Assembly: GCF_004342265.1 (NCBI RefSeq)
Contig: NZ_SMCS01000003.1
Location: forward strand, 434,001-498,000
Direction of reading: 5' to 3'
Length of the DNA stretch: 64,000 bases
DNA from: Luteibacter rhizovicinus
GTDB taxonomy: Bacteria; Pseudomonadota; Gammaproteobacteria; Xanthomonadales; Rhodanobacteraceae
Under the pieces are notes generated by a model. That model was not told the DNA's origin. It did not search any database and was given only the letters and a program-made list of their open reading frames with translations. A program made the position numbers and the translations under genes. Below are positions 28,293-37,580 of the stretch, in pieces (within the stretch, counting starts at the first letter, position 1; each line of letters opens with the position of its first letter).

Positions 28293-28700
28293 ATGACTTC
28301 CTTCACCGATCTGTTCTGGCTACTGCTGCTCGGCGGCATCATCGGCGCGTGGATGAAACTCACCCGTGCCCGCGAGGTAGCCGCACGCGAGGCACAAGCG
28401 CTGTGTCAGCGCCACGGCCTGCAGTTGCTGGATCAGAGCGTCGGCCTGCGCGGCATCCGGCTACGGCGATTTGGCGACGGGCGTCGACTGGAACGCTGTT
28501 ACGGCTTCGAAGTCAGCGGCGACGGGCAGACGCGCGAGGCTGCGCGGCTCTGGATGTCCCAGGGTGTCGTGACGGGCTTCAGCCTGCCCACGCGGGACGC
28601 CCGCGAGCTGGAATCGGTAGTGGCGACGCAGACGAGCCTCGGCGGGCCACAGGAGAGCAACGTGGTGTCGCTGGCCGACAGGCGCCAGACACGGCATTGA
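28293..28700 (+). CDS. DUF3301-family membrane-anchored protein
   Basis: This 135-residue protein has one N-terminal membrane helix (FWLLLLGGIIGAWMKLT) and a soluble domain with LCQRHGLQLLDQSVGLRGIRLRR and RCYGFEVSGDG. These fit the DUF3301 family found near NAD and stringent-response genes in gammaproteobacteria. Its function is unknown. It follows nadC by 49 nt in the same direction and may be cotranscribed. Confidence 0.8.
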   Translation: MTSFTDLFWLLLLGGIIGAWMKLTRAREVAAREAQALCQRHGLQLLDQSVGLRGIRLRRFGDGRRLERCYGFEVSGDGQTREAARLWMSQGVVTGFSLPTRDARELESVVATQTSLGGPQESNVVSLADRRQTRH

Positions 28701-28746
28701 GACCGTAGATTCGAACGCCACAGATTTACAAGCGCGGTTCTTTTGC

Positions 28747-28893
28747 TCTCTGTGGGAGCGCGCCTGCGCGCGAAAGCCTACAGGGCGAGGACGCATCAGG
28801 CTCACATCGCGAGCTCACTATCTCAGTCGGAAATGCCACGTATGGCATCTACGCTCCGTAGGCTTTCGCGCGCAGGCGCGCTCCCACAGAGAG
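28747..28893. repeat. Palindromic intergenic element, copy B
   Basis: It has the same ends as copy A (GGGAGCGCGCCTGCGCGC and its complement) around a related centre (ATGCCACGTATGGCATCTAC). It lies between the convergent DUF3301 gene and sspB. Confidence 0.85.
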
Positions 28894-28965
28894 CTGGAGT
28901 AGAGCTGCGGCTAGAGCTAGAGAGCCGCGCCTCACCCGGAGACCGACGTAAGCCGGCTTGCCGGC

Positions 28966-29415
28966 TTACTTCACCACCCGCAAATGCGGCGCGCCGCGCT
29001 TCGGGCGATCGTCGTCGCCACCGGTCTGCGGCGGCTCGGCATCTTCGGAAGACTCCACGGCGCTGGCCGGAATCGGGTCCGCTTCGTCGGCCGGGAACAT
29101 CATGCCCTGCCCGTTTTCCTGCGCATAGAGCGCGAGAACGGCCACGATGGGAATGCTGATGGACTGGCTGACGCCCGAGAAACGCGCCTGAAAACTTATG
29201 CGATCGTTGCCCAGGTCGAGGTTGGCCACCGCGCGCATGGCCAGATTCAGCACAACCTGCCCGTTCTTGATGACATGTGACGGCACCTTCACGCCCGGCT
29301 GCGCCGCATCGACCAGCACGTACGGGGTGAGGCCGTTATCGCTGATCCAGTCGTAGATGGCGCGCAGCAGGTAGGGGCGATTGGAGGTCATACCCGGGGT
29401 TTCGTTCGTATCCAT
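28966..29415 (-). CDS. sspB: ClpXP adaptor SspB
   Basis: SspB tethers ssrA-tagged proteins to ClpX. The 149-residue product has the folded domain (RPYLLRAIYDWISDNGLTPY, NLAMRAVANLDLGND, ARFSGVSQSISIPI) and an acidic flexible tail. It ends in a short conserved segment (RGAPHLRVVK) that corresponds to the ClpX-binding tail. ATG 29415 is preceded by GAGGACAGGT; Met9 is an alternative. It follows sspA on the same strand, the standard order, with a 138-nt gap. Confidence 0.93.
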   Translation of the reverse strand: MDTNETPGMTSNRPYLLRAIYDWISDNGLTPYVLVDAAQPGVKVPSHVIKNGQVVLNLAMRAVANLDLGNDRISFQARFSGVSQSISIPIVAVLALYAQENGQGMMFPADEADPIPASAVESSEDAEPPQTGGDDDRPKRGAPHLRVVK

Positions 29416-29520
29416 GCTACCTGTCCTCGTCTTTCCCGCCGGTCGGTCGGGCGCACCCGTACCCCGGCAGGGCAAGGTTCTGGGACGAGAGTGTATGCGA
29501 TACGCCGCACTGGGGCTACG

Positions 29521-29555
29521 AAAAGGGCCAGGGACGCCCTGAAAACAGCGTCCCT
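29521..29555 (-). terminator. Possible terminator after sspA
   Basis: The stem AGGGACGC/GCGTCCCT overlaps the sspA stop and is followed on the minus strand by GGCCCTTTTCG. It may attenuate read-through into sspB. Confidence 0.45.
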
Positions 29556-30180
29556 ACAGGTCGCGCATCGTCCGCTCTTCGGCGGTCAGGCTGCGCGCGA
29601 AACCCTGGCTGTGGAACAACCTTTCGCCGTAATCCATGATGGGCTTGCCCTCTTTGCCCAGGTCGACCTTCAGCCATGGAAGCCGCCACACGACCGGCGC
29701 CACCAGGCAGTCGATCAGGCTCATTTCCGGGTTCAGGAAGAATTTCGACGCCTTGAACAACGGCAGCGCCATCAACAGGTGCTCACGCAGCCGCTTTCGG
29801 GCGGCGTCGGCCGGCTTGCCGCCCGCGCGGACGACATCGATCTCGGGCAGCCAGTCGCTTTCGATACGCAATGCCGCGATACGCAGGCGCGCCCGCGACA
29901 GGGGATCGATCGGCATCAGCGGCGGGTGCGGATAGCGCTCGTCGAGGTATTCACACACCACGGACGGGCCGTAGAGCGTGAGATCGCGATCCACCAGCGT
30001 CGGCAGCGTGCCATAGGGATTGAGGTCGAGCAGATCGGCCGGACGCTCGTCCGGAGTAACCACGATGCGATCGTAGGTAACGCCCTTAGCGGCGAGAACC
30101 AGACGCGTACGGTGACTCTGTACATCGTCTGCTGTGGTGTACAGCGCCAACACTGTACGCGAACGTGCGCTTTGAACCAT
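29554..30180 (-). CDS. sspA: Stringent starvation protein A
   Basis: SspA is a GST-fold, RNA-polymerase-associated protein active in stationary phase. The 208-residue product from ATG 30180 has the thioredoxin-like N-domain (LALYTTADDVQSHRTRLVLAAKG), the PYGTLPTLVDRDLTLYGPS cis-Pro region and a helical C-domain. A frame extension to 30249 has no conserved sequence and crosses the petC terminator. GGAG lies 9-10 nt upstream of the chosen start. Confidence 0.93.
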   Translation of the reverse strand: MVQSARSRTVLALYTTADDVQSHRTRLVLAAKGVTYDRIVVTPDERPADLLDLNPYGTLPTLVDRDLTLYGPSVVCEYLDERYPHPPLMPIDPLSRARLRIAALRIESDWLPEIDVVRAGGKPADAARKRLREHLLMALPLFKASKFFLNPEMSLIDCLVAPVVWRLPWLKVDLGKEGKPIMDYGERLFHSQGFARSLTAEERTMRDL

Positions 30181-30210
30181 GGCGTCGATCTCCCTCCCCA
30201 GCCGGCCGCA

Positions 30211-30241
30211 CAAACGAAACGGGGCGGCATTGCGCCGCCCC
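30211..30241 (-). terminator. Terminator between petC and sspA
   Basis: On the minus strand the 8-bp stem GGGGCGGC/GCCGCCCC is followed by GTTTCGTTTG, 9 nt past the petC stop. Confidence 0.75.
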
Positions 30242-30249
30242 GTGATCAA

Positions 30250-30996
30250 TCAATGTACATCTTTCCAGTACTCATGCTTCAACAGATAAGCAAGGAAGGT
30301 AAAGCCCGCAAGGAAGAGCAGCACCCAGACGCCGATGGACTGGCGCTCCAGGGCCGCTGGCTCCGCGGCGTATTCGAGGAACGTCGTCAGGTCGCGTGTT
30401 GCTCCCCTGAACTGCTCCGGGGTCATGCGACCGGGCTGCGACAGCTCGAGCTTCTCGATCGAGGCGTCGTGACCGGGCGTGGCTTCGGAATGCACCGCGA
30501 CCTGAATGCCCTGCAGTTCCCACAACGGGTTCGGCATGGATGCATTCGGGAACACCGTGTTGTTCCAGCCCACCGGCCGGGTCGGGTCCAGGTAGAACGA
30601 GTTGAGGTAGTTGTAGATCCAGTCCACGCCCTTGGCGCGAGCTTCCAGCGAAAGATCCGGCGGATCCTTGCCGAACCACGACTTCGCCGACTCGGCCGGC
30701 ATATGCGAAATGACCGGCTCGCCGAACTTCGCGCCCGTGAAGTTGAGGTTGTTCATCACCTCGTCTTCGCTGAGGCCGAGGTCGCTGGCCATACGCGAAT
30801 AGCGCACGTACTTCAGCGAATGGCAGCCCACGCAGTAGTTGAAGAACAACTTGGCGCCACGCTGCAGCGACGCTTTGTCGCTGACGTTGGTGCCGGCGGT
30901 CGGGAGTTCCGCGCCGCCTTCGTTGGCCAGAGCCGATACGGAGCCGACCAGGAGGCCGAACGCCAGGGCGATAGAGGAAAAATACCGCTTAGTCAT
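30250..30996 (-). CDS. petC: Ubiquinol-cytochrome c reductase, cytochrome c1
   Basis: This is the haem-c subunit of the bc1 complex. The 248-residue protein has a signal peptide (SSIALAFGLLVGSVSALA), the haem-binding CVGCH, an axial Met in the later SHMPAES or ASMPNP region, and a C-terminal membrane anchor (SIGVWVLLFLAGFTFLAYLL) ending YWKDVH. It overlaps petB by 8 nt and is followed by a terminator. Confidence 0.96.
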   Translation of the reverse strand: MTKRYFSSIALAFGLLVGSVSALANEGGAELPTAGTNVSDKASLQRGAKLFFNYCVGCHSLKYVRYSRMASDLGLSEDEVMNNLNFTGAKFGEPVISHMPAESAKSWFGKDPPDLSLEARAKGVDWIYNYLNSFYLDPTRPVGWNNTVFPNASMPNPLWELQGIQVAVHSEATPGHDASIEKLELSQPGRMTPEQFRGATRDLTTFLEYAAEPAALERQSIGVWVLLFLAGFTFLAYLLKHEYWKDVH

Positions 30997-32290
30997 GCGT
31001 CGTCACCCGTTCCGGAACCGGCTTCGTCTTTTCGAAACCGAAGTGCGTATACACCCACAGGAAGATAAAGAAGCCGAAGTAGCCCAGGACCATCAGGCGA
31101 CCGAAGGCGTTCTCCCACGTTGTGACGTCGGCGCTCGGGAACCATTCCGGAATCAGTTCGGCCGTGACGCCCGCACCCACCATGCCCAAGGCAAGGAAGG
31201 AAACGACCAGCACACCGAGCGCGATACGGAAGCCCAGGCCGCGGTAACGCACCGAGCGCACTTCACCGCGGTCGAGCCACGGCAGCAGCGCCAGCAGCAG
31301 GATCGCGCCGAACATGCCCAGCACGCCCCAGATCGCCGTACCGAAATAGGACGGGATCATGCGCAGGATCGCGTAGAACGGCGTGAAGTACCACGACGGC
31401 TTGATGTGGCTTGGCGTAACGAGATTGTTCGCCGGCGTGAAGTTGTCGTGCTCGAGGAACCAGCCACCGAACGTCGGCGCGAAGAAGATGATGAACGCGG
31501 CGATCATCAGGAAGAAGCCGACGCCCACGAGATCCTTCACGGTGTAGTACGGGTGGAACGGGATGCCGTCGGCCGGCTTGTTCGCGTCCCAGCGATTGCC
31601 CTTCGGGCCATGCTTGACGTCGTTGCCGTCCGGGTTGTTCGAGCCCACTTCATGCAGCGCCGCGATGTGCAGCACCACCAGCAGAAGCAGCACGAGCGGC
31701 AGCGCGATGACGTGCAGTGCGAAGAAGCGGTTCAGCGTGGCATCGGCCGGCAGGAAGTCGCCCATGATCCATTCCACCAGCGCGTGGCCGATGTACGGGA
31801 TGGTGCCGAACAGCGAGATGATGACCTTCGCGCCCCAGAAGGACATGTTGCCCCACGGCAGCACGTAGCCCATGAAGGCTTCCGCCATCAGGACCAGGAA
31901 GATCAACATGCCGAGGATCCACACGAGTTCGCGCGGACGCTTGAACGAGCCGTACATGATGCCGCGGAACATATGCAGGAACACGACGACGAAGAATAGC
32001 GACGCGCCCGTGGAGTGCATGTAGCGGATCAGCCAGCCCCATTCCACGTCACGCATGATGTACTCGACCGAGTTGAACGCTTCGAGCGCACTGGTCTTGT
32101 AATTCATCGTGAGGAAGATGCCGGTCACGATCTGGTTGACGAGAACCAGGATCGCCAGCGAACCGAAGTAGTACCAGAGGTTGAAGTTCTTCGGTGCGTA
32201 GTATTCGGTCATGTGCGCGCGGTACATGGGCATGAGGCCCGGTGCGCGCTCGGTGAACCAGTTGCCCAGACGGGCCATTGCCTTAGCCAT
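30989..32290 (-). CDS. petB: Ubiquinol-cytochrome c reductase, cytochrome b
   Basis: This is the di-haem membrane subunit of bc1. The 433-residue protein has eight or more helices. Haem His pairs are visible in MHSTGASLFFVVVFLHMFRG and FALHVIALPLVLLLLVVLH. The quinol-site tetrad usually written PEWY reads PSWY here (KPSWYFTPFYAILR). petA stop and petB start share one base (TGATG), so the genes are coupled. Confidence 0.97.
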   Translation of the reverse strand: MAKAMARLGNWFTERAPGLMPMYRAHMTEYYAPKNFNLWYYFGSLAILVLVNQIVTGIFLTMNYKTSALEAFNSVEYIMRDVEWGWLIRYMHSTGASLFFVVVFLHMFRGIMYGSFKRPRELVWILGMLIFLVLMAEAFMGYVLPWGNMSFWGAKVIISLFGTIPYIGHALVEWIMGDFLPADATLNRFFALHVIALPLVLLLLVVLHIAALHEVGSNNPDGNDVKHGPKGNRWDANKPADGIPFHPYYTVKDLVGVGFFLMIAAFIIFFAPTFGGWFLEHDNFTPANNLVTPSHIKPSWYFTPFYAILRMIPSYFGTAIWGVLGMFGAILLLALLPWLDRGEVRSVRYRGLGFRIALGVLVVSFLALGMVGAGVTAELIPEWFPSADVTTWENAFGRLMVLGYFGFFIFLWVYTHFGFEKTKPVPERVTTHD

Positions 32291-32889
32291 CAGCCGGCCT
32301 CCTGCGGATCGACACCGATCTGGATGTGGGTGTCATCGACGAAGTGGTACGGCGGCACCGGCAGGTTCTTCGGCGCGGGAACGCCGCTGAACACACGGCC
32401 GGCCAGGTCGTAACGCGACTTGTGGCACGGGCAATAGAAACCGCCCTTCCAGTTGGCGTCGAACGGCTCCGGCTTGATGTCGGGCACGAAGTCGGGCACG
32501 CAACCCAGGTGGGTACACAGACCGATCACCACCAGCCACTCGGGCTTGAGGGAGCGGACTTCGTTCTGCGCGTACTTCGGCTGCTGGTCGGGGTCAGTCG
32601 ACTTCGGGTCGAGGAGCCGGGGTTCGAGACCCGGCAGCTGGGCCAGCTGGTCCTTGGTACGGTTGACCACGAACACAGGCAGGCTGCGCCACGCGAAGGT
32701 CACCTTCTGGCCGGCCTCGATGGCACTGATGTCGACCGTGACTGGTGCACCCGCCGCCTTCGCCCGCGCACTGGGCTCCCACGACTTGATAAAAGGCACG
32801 ACCGCCGCGACAACTCCCACACCACCAACCACTGCTGTGGTTGCTGTGAGGAAGCGACGGCGACCATGATCGACGACTTCGTTCGCCAT
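32290..32889 (-). CDS. petA: Ubiquinol-cytochrome c reductase, Rieske iron-sulfur subunit
   Basis: This 199-residue Rieske protein carries an N-terminal twin-arginine-like signal anchor ([22 protein letters not shown]). The two cluster-binding boxes CTHLGC and CPCHKS are present, separated as usual, with the cluster-site Tyr in SRYD. It heads petA-petB-petC and is divergent from the DegS-like gene across a 176-nt intergenic region that should hold both promoters. Confidence 0.96.
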   Translation of the reverse strand: MANEVVDHGRRRFLTATTAVVGGVGVVAAVVPFIKSWEPSARAKAAGAPVTVDISAIEAGQKVTFAWRSLPVFVVNRTKDQLAQLPGLEPRLLDPKSTDPDQQPKYAQNEVRSLKPEWLVVIGLCTHLGCVPDFVPDIKPEPFDANWKGGFYCPCHKSRYDLAGRVFSGVPAPKNLPVPPYHFVDDTHIQIGVDPQEAG

Positions 32890-33065
32890 CAGGCTCTCCG
32901 GAACTTATGCCATTGAGATGCGGAAGCACTCCCCTTCGCTTACCGCATGCGAATTCGGCTACCGCAAAAATCGCGTTAGTGTAGCGTCAGCCCCCGCGAC
33001 GTACAATAAAACTGAACGTCACCCCCAGTCGACCGCGGCTCGTGCTGGCGCCGCGACTCGCGACC

Positions 33066-34256
33066 ATGGACTCCAAAGCTTCCACGATGAATTACGCCGC
33101 CCGCACGCTAGCCTTCGTTGCCCGCTTCGTCGTCCTCGGACTGGCCGTCGCCTTCATCGTCGGACTTTTCTGGCCGGGCAGCGGCTCGATGCTTCGTTCG
33201 CACCTCGCTTCCGTACGCCCCCTGGCGGTGGCGCCCATGCCCGATGGCCCCGCGTCGTATGCCGACGCCGTGGCCAAGGCCGCGCCCTCGGTCGTCAACA
33301 TCTATGCGAACAAAATGGTCACGGAGCAGCCGCGCGAGCTGTACTCCGACCCGGTCCTGCAACGCATCTTCAGCGTACCCACCGGCCCGGCACGTACGCG
33401 TCGCCAGCAGAACCTGGGCTCGGGCGTCATCGTCAAGGAGGATGGCTACGTCCTGACCAACAACCACGTCATCGCCAACGCCGACGATATCCAGGTTTTG
33501 CTCTATGACGGGCGCGTGGCCAAGGCGCAGGTGGTCGGATCGGACGAAGAAACCGATCTGGCGGTGCTGCGCGTCGATGCCGGCAACCTGCCGGCCATCC
33601 CTATGTCCGAGGAAGGCGTCAAGCCACGCGTGGGCGACGTCGTGCTCGCCATCGGCAATCCCTTCGGCATCGGCCAGACCGTAACCATGGGCATCGTCAG
33701 CGCCATTGGCCGGCAGCTGAACCTGTCGAGCCTGGAGAACTTCATCCAGACCGACGCGGCCATCAATTTCGGCAATTCGGGTGGCGCGCTGGTCAATGCG
33801 CACGGCGAACTGGTCGGGATCAATACGTCGCTGATCGGTCAGGCCGTTGGCGCGGAAGGTATCGGCTTCGCCATCCCGGTCAGCAGCGCCCGCGAAGTTC
33901 TCGACCAGATCGTGCAGACGGGCCATGTCGTCCGCGGATGGATCGGCGCCGACTATGGCGCCATCAGCATATCGGCGGACAGCGGCCTGCCTTCGGCGGC
34001 TCGAGGCGTCGTGGTCAACGAAGTGTCCCCGGGCGGCCCCGCCGCACGCGCCGGCATCCAGCCGCGCGACGTCCTGCTTAAGCTGGGAAGCGAAGACATC
34101 CTCGATGCGTCCGACCTGCGCCGCCACGAGGCCTCGCTGAAGCCGGGCACGGCCGTGGAGGTTTCCGGACTGCGCAATGGCGCTCATTTCACGGCCAGCA
34201 TCACCCCGACCCAACGCCCGCCGACACCGATGCAGCCGCTGCGGAAGGTGCAGTAG
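33066..34256 (+). CDS. DegS/HtrA-family trypsin-like serine protease with one PDZ domain
   Basis: This 396-residue inner-membrane-anchored protease has one N-terminal helix (residues 16-37) and no cleavable signal. The protease domain has the triad His134 (TNNHVIA), Asp164 (ETDLAVLRV) and Ser238 (NFGNSGGAL). A single PDZ domain follows (GVVVNEVSPGGPAARAGIQPRD), then a Pro-rich tail. One membrane anchor and one PDZ domain fit DegS, the sensor protease of the sigma-E pathway, better than DegP/DegQ. Start ATG 33066 has no strong ribosome site; 33042 and 33087 are possible. Confidence 0.88.
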   Translation: MDSKASTMNYAARTLAFVARFVVLGLAVAFIVGLFWPGSGSMLRSHLASVRPLAVAPMPDGPASYADAVAKAAPSVVNIYANKMVTEQPRELYSDPVLQRIFSVPTGPARTRRQQNLGSGVIVKEDGYVLTNNHVIANADDIQVLLYDGRVAKAQVVGSDEETDLAVLRVDAGNLPAIPMSEEGVKPRVGDVVLAIGNPFGIGQTVTMGIVSAIGRQLNLSSLENFIQTDAAINFGNSGGALVNAHGELVGINTSLIGQAVGAEGIGFAIPVSSAREVLDQIVQTGHVVRGWIGADYGAISISADSGLPSAARGVVVNEVSPGGPAARAGIQPRDVLLKLGSEDILDASDLRRHEASLKPGTAVEVSGLRNGAHFTASITPTQRPPTPMQPLRKVQ

Positions 34257-34266
34257 AGCGGCACAT

Positions 34267-34414
34267 CTCTGTGGGAGCGCGCCTGCGCGCGAAAGCCAAC
34301 GGAGCGGCGATGCTGCGGGTGGCATCCGCAGCCCGTAGATCGGGCTCGCGGATGTGAGTATCCGGCTTCCTTGCCCTGTTGGCTTTCGCGCGCAGGCGCG
34401 CTCCCACAGAGAGC
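34267..34414. repeat. Palindromic intergenic element, copy C (inverted)
   Basis: It has the same GGGAGCGCGCCTGCGCGC ends. The centre, read as its complement, matches copy A (GAAGCC.GATACTC.CATC). It lies between the convergent degS-like gene and the lytic transglycosylase gene. Confidence 0.85.
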
Positions 34415-34438
34415 AGGACGTCCCCAAAATTGCCCTGT

Positions 34439-35578
34439 TCAGGCCCCGCGATCGGCCAACGGCACATTGCCGGTCGTCGGCTGCGAGGCCTTGATCGAAT
34501 CGCCGTAGCGCTTGCGCAACTGCCCTACACGCTCGACGTAAACCCGGGTTTCGTCGTACGGCGGCACGCCGTTGTACTTCTGCACCGCCCCGGGTCCGGC
34601 GTTGTACGCTGCCGCTGCCAGCTTCTCGTTGCCGTTGAAGCTCTTCAGCAACAGCGCGAGATAACGCGCACCGCCGCGAATGTTCTGGCTGGCATCGAAG
34701 GCATCCATGACCCCCATATCCCGGGCAGTCCCCGGAATCAGCTGCATCAACCCCTGCGCGCCCTTGATCGACAGCGCACGCGGATTGAACGCGCTCTCGG
34801 CATGGATGATGGCCCGCAGCAGCGCCTCGTCCACGCCGAACTCGCCGCTGGCGGAATGGATGGCGTCGCCATAAGCCGTCAGATTCAGCGCGACGCTGTT
34901 CCAGTTGATCGGCGAGTGCAGGTCACAGGCCGCGCAGGTAGCGATATAGGTGAAGAGCATCGTGACCGCATGCCCCTTCACCCCACCCGGTTTGACGTTG
35001 GTGTATTCGACGCCGCCGTCCGCACGATCGACGCGGTAAACCGCGCCACGCAGGACCCGCGAGCCTTTCGCCGACAAGGATGCATCGGCCACGTCGGGCA
35101 ACGGCGCCGCGCCGGCGGCGGATTCCTTGTAGTCCCACTGGCCTTTCCGCACGGGAGCCGCCGGTGCGGCCTCGGGCGTGTCGATCTTTGCGGTCGCCAG
35201 AACAGGTGTGGCAGCGGGAGCTTCGACGGAAGCCGTGACGCCGGTGAAACTCGCGACAATCGGAGTCTCGACGGAGGCCGTAACGCCGGCCAAACTTGCG
35301 ACGGGCGCGGCAGCCATGGCAACCGGTTTTTTCGCGGGCCGGGCCGGGCCGGTACCGCCGATGCGCTTACAGTCCTTAAAACCGTCGACATGCCCGGTAA
35401 ATACCGTTTCGCCGCTAGCTCCGGCGCAGCGATAGAGCGCCTCGGCCGAAACGGGCGCTGCCACGAGACCCGCCAGCAAGACACAGCCATACGCGGCCCT
35501 TATAAGGACCGTCGCGAGAATCGGGAAACAACGGGCATTGCGGCCGGCGCATTCCCCTGAGCGTGCGGCTTGGACCAT
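34439..35578 (-). CDS. Secreted lytic transglycosylase (SLT family 1) with DUF4124-like N-domain
   Basis: This 379-residue murein hydrolase is probably periplasmic. After a signal sequence ([21 protein letters not shown]) comes a DUF4124-like segment ([16 protein letters not shown]). Next is a low-complexity Ala/Thr/Val linker with repeated GVTASVE, a second DUF4124-like stretch ([15 protein letters not shown]), and the SLT domain. That domain has the catalytic Glu in [10 protein letters not shown], then [10 protein letters not shown] and [12 protein letters not shown] 35578 was chosen because the signal peptide follows; the frame is open to 35716. Confidence 0.9.
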   Translation of the reverse strand: MVQAARSGECAGRNARCFPILATVLIRAAYGCVLLAGLVAAPVSAEALYRCAGASGETVFTGHVDGFKDCKRIGGTGPARPAKKPVAMAAAPVASLAGVTASVETPIVASFTGVTASVEAPAATPVLATAKIDTPEAAPAAPVRKGQWDYKESAAGAAPLPDVADASLSAKGSRVLRGAVYRVDRADGGVEYTNVKPGGVKGHAVTMLFTYIATCAACDLHSPINWNSVALNLTAYGDAIHSASGEFGVDEALLRAIIHAESAFNPRALSIKGAQGLMQLIPGTARDMGVMDAFDASQNIRGGARYLALLLKSFNGNEKLAAAAYNAGPGAVQKYNGVPPYDETRVYVERVGQLRKRYGDSIKASQPTTGNVPLADRGA

Positions 35579-35736
35579 GGGCGCGAGTGTGCCCGAGCCC
35601 CCTTCCCCTGCCAAGTGTTCCAGGTCGCAAAACAGAGCCCAAGTCATTGATTGGCCGAGGTGCCTGTGGTCAGCGTCCGGCAGCCGGCGTAAACTGCGCG
35701 GTTCGACGTGTCCCACGTATCCCGGTAAAAAAGCCC

Positions 35737-37089
35737 ATGAGCGGCAAGCTTTTCATCAAGACCCACGGTTGCCAGATGAACGAGTACGACTCGGCCAAGA
35801 TGGCCGACGTGCTCAAGGCGTCGCACGGCCTCGAACTCACGCAGGACGAGTCCGAAGCCGACGTCATCCTCATCAACACTTGCTCCATTCGCGAAAAGGC
35901 GCAGGAAAAGGTCTTCAGCCAGCTCGGTCGCTGGAAGGAACACAAGCGCGGCGGCAAGCCGGTGCTGATCGGCGTGGGCGGCTGCGTGGCGTCGCAGGAA
36001 GGCGAGTCCATCCTCAAGCGCGCGCCGTACGTGGACCTGGTGTTCGGCCCGCAGACGCTGCATCGCCTGCCCCAGATGATCGAAGCCAACCGTGCCAGCG
36101 GCAAGGCGCAGATCGATATCAGCTTTCCGGAAATCGAGAAGTTCGACCGTCTGCCCGAGCCGCGCGCCGAAGGCCCGACCGCTTTCGTCTCGATCATGGA
36201 AGGCTGCTCGAAGTACTGCTCGTACTGCGTCGTGCCTTATACGCGCGGCGAAGAACTCAGCCGTCCGTTCGACGACGTCATCGTGGAAGTGGCCCAGCTC
36301 GCCGAACAGGGCGTGCGCGAGGTCAACCTGCTGGGCCAGAACGTCAACGCGTATCGCGGCCCCATGCACGACGGCAGCATCGCCGACCTGGCCGTACTGA
36401 TCCACGCCATCGCGCAGATCGACGGCATCGGCCGCATTCGCTTCACCACCTCGCATCCGCTGGAGTTCTCCGACTCGCTGATCGAGGCTTATGCCAACGT
36501 GCCTCAGCTGGCGAACTATCTGCACCTGCCCGTGCAGGCCGGATCGGACCGCATTCTTTCGGCGATGAAGCGCGGCTATACCGCGTTCGAATTCAAGCAG
36601 CGCATCCGCAAACTGCGCGCCGTGCGTCCGGACATCTGCGTCTCGTCCGACTTCATCGTGGGCTTCCCCGGCGAAACCGACGAGGATTTCGAAAAGACGA
36701 TGAAGCTCATCGACGATGTCGGTTTCGACCAGAGCTTCTCTTTCATCTTCTCCTCGCGCCCCGGCACGCCGGCGGCGAATCTGCCCGACGAGACGACGGC
36801 CGAGGTCAAGCACGCACGACTGACGCGCCTGCAAGCCGCCATCAACGAGAACGCGCGCAAGATCAACGCAGCCATGGTCGGCACCGTGCAGCGCGTACTG
36901 GTCGAAAAACCCAGTCGCAAGGATCCGAACGAAATGACCGGGCGCACCGAAAACATGCGCTACGTGAATTTCCCGGGCCATGCACGCATGATCGGCCAGT
37001 TCGTGGACGTCGTGATTACCGAAGCGATGTCGAACTCGCTGCGCGGTCGCGTGCGGCTGGACGACGAGGTCATGGCGCAGGCTTCATGA
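35737..37089 (+). CDS. miaB: tRNA-2-methylthio-N6-isopentenyladenosine37 synthase
   Basis: MiaB is the radical-SAM methylthiotransferase acting on A37 of tRNAs reading U-starting codons. The 450-residue product has the N-terminal cluster cysteines C12, C49 and C83, the radical-SAM motif CSKYCSYC (C157, C161, C164) and a C-terminal TRAM domain. ATG 35737 is the conserved start although the frame is open upstream. It is the first gene of a chain with 4-nt overlaps. Confidence 0.97.
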   Translation: MSGKLFIKTHGCQMNEYDSAKMADVLKASHGLELTQDESEADVILINTCSIREKAQEKVFSQLGRWKEHKRGGKPVLIGVGGCVASQEGESILKRAPYVDLVFGPQTLHRLPQMIEANRASGKAQIDISFPEIEKFDRLPEPRAEGPTAFVSIMEGCSKYCSYCVVPYTRGEELSRPFDDVIVEVAQLAEQGVREVNLLGQNVNAYRGPMHDGSIADLAVLIHAIAQIDGIGRIRFTTSHPLEFSDSLIEAYANVPQLANYLHLPVQAGSDRILSAMKRGYTAFEFKQRIRKLRAVRPDICVSSDFIVGFPGETDEDFEKTMKLIDDVGFDQSFSFIFSSRPGTPAANLPDETTAEVKHARLTRLQAAINENARKINAAMVGTVQRVLVEKPSRKDPNEMTGRTENMRYVNFPGHARMIGQFVDVVITEAMSNSLRGRVRLDDEVMAQAS

Positions 37090-37580
37090 CCGACGCTACG
37101 GCGATTCGCGAAATCGGCGCGGACGAATTCGAACGCGCGTGGTCGATTTTTTCGACCATCATTGCCAGCGGCGACACGTATTCGTATCCACCGGACCTTA
37201 GCCTGGCGCAGGCACGAGACATGTGGACGACCGCACCGGCGCGCTGCTTCTTCGCCGAGCGCGGCGGCGACGTACTCGGCATCTACACCATCCGCCCCAA
37301 CCAGATCGGCCTTGGCGATCATGTCGCCAACGGCAGTTACATGGTGTCGCCGGAAGCGCGCGGCATGGGCATCGCTTCGGCGATGTGCGAACACTCCCTG
37401 GAACAGGCGCGTCGCGCGGGCTTCACGGCGATGCAGTTCAACATCGTGGTCAGCACCAACCGCACCGCTGTGCGACTGTGGCAGAAACACGGCTTTACCA
37501 TCGTGGGCACCGTGCCTGGCGCATTCCGCCACGCAACGCTGGGCCCGACCGACATCTATGTGATGCATCGATACCTATGA
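37086..37580 (+). CDS. GNAT-family N-acetyltransferase
   Basis: This 164-residue GNAT protein has the acetyl-CoA-binding segment [17 protein letters not shown] and a C-terminal [23 protein letters not shown] motif. The substrate is unknown; homologues with [12 protein letters not shown] are annotated only as N-acetyltransferases. It overlaps miaB and phoH by 4 nt each, so it is translationally embedded between two genes that are adjacent in many gammaproteobacteria. Confidence 0.9.
   Translation: MTDATAIREIGADEFERAWSIFSTIIASGDTYSYPPDLSLAQARDMWTTAPARCFFAERGGDVLGIYTIRPNQIGLGDHVANGSYMVSPEARGMGIASAMCEHSLEQARRAGFTAMQFNIVVSTNRTAVRLWQKHGFTIVGTVPGAFRHATLGPTDIYVMHRYL

Noticed and set aside
29491-31999. 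Long plus-strand frames (525 and 386 codons) opposite sspA and petCB
   Set aside because: They are shadows of sspA, petC and petB, whose cofactor motifs are intact on the minus strand.
35538-37580. A 680-codon frame ending in the GNAT protein
   Set aside because: Everything before 37086 is out-of-frame miaB; only the C-terminal 164 residues are the real gene.
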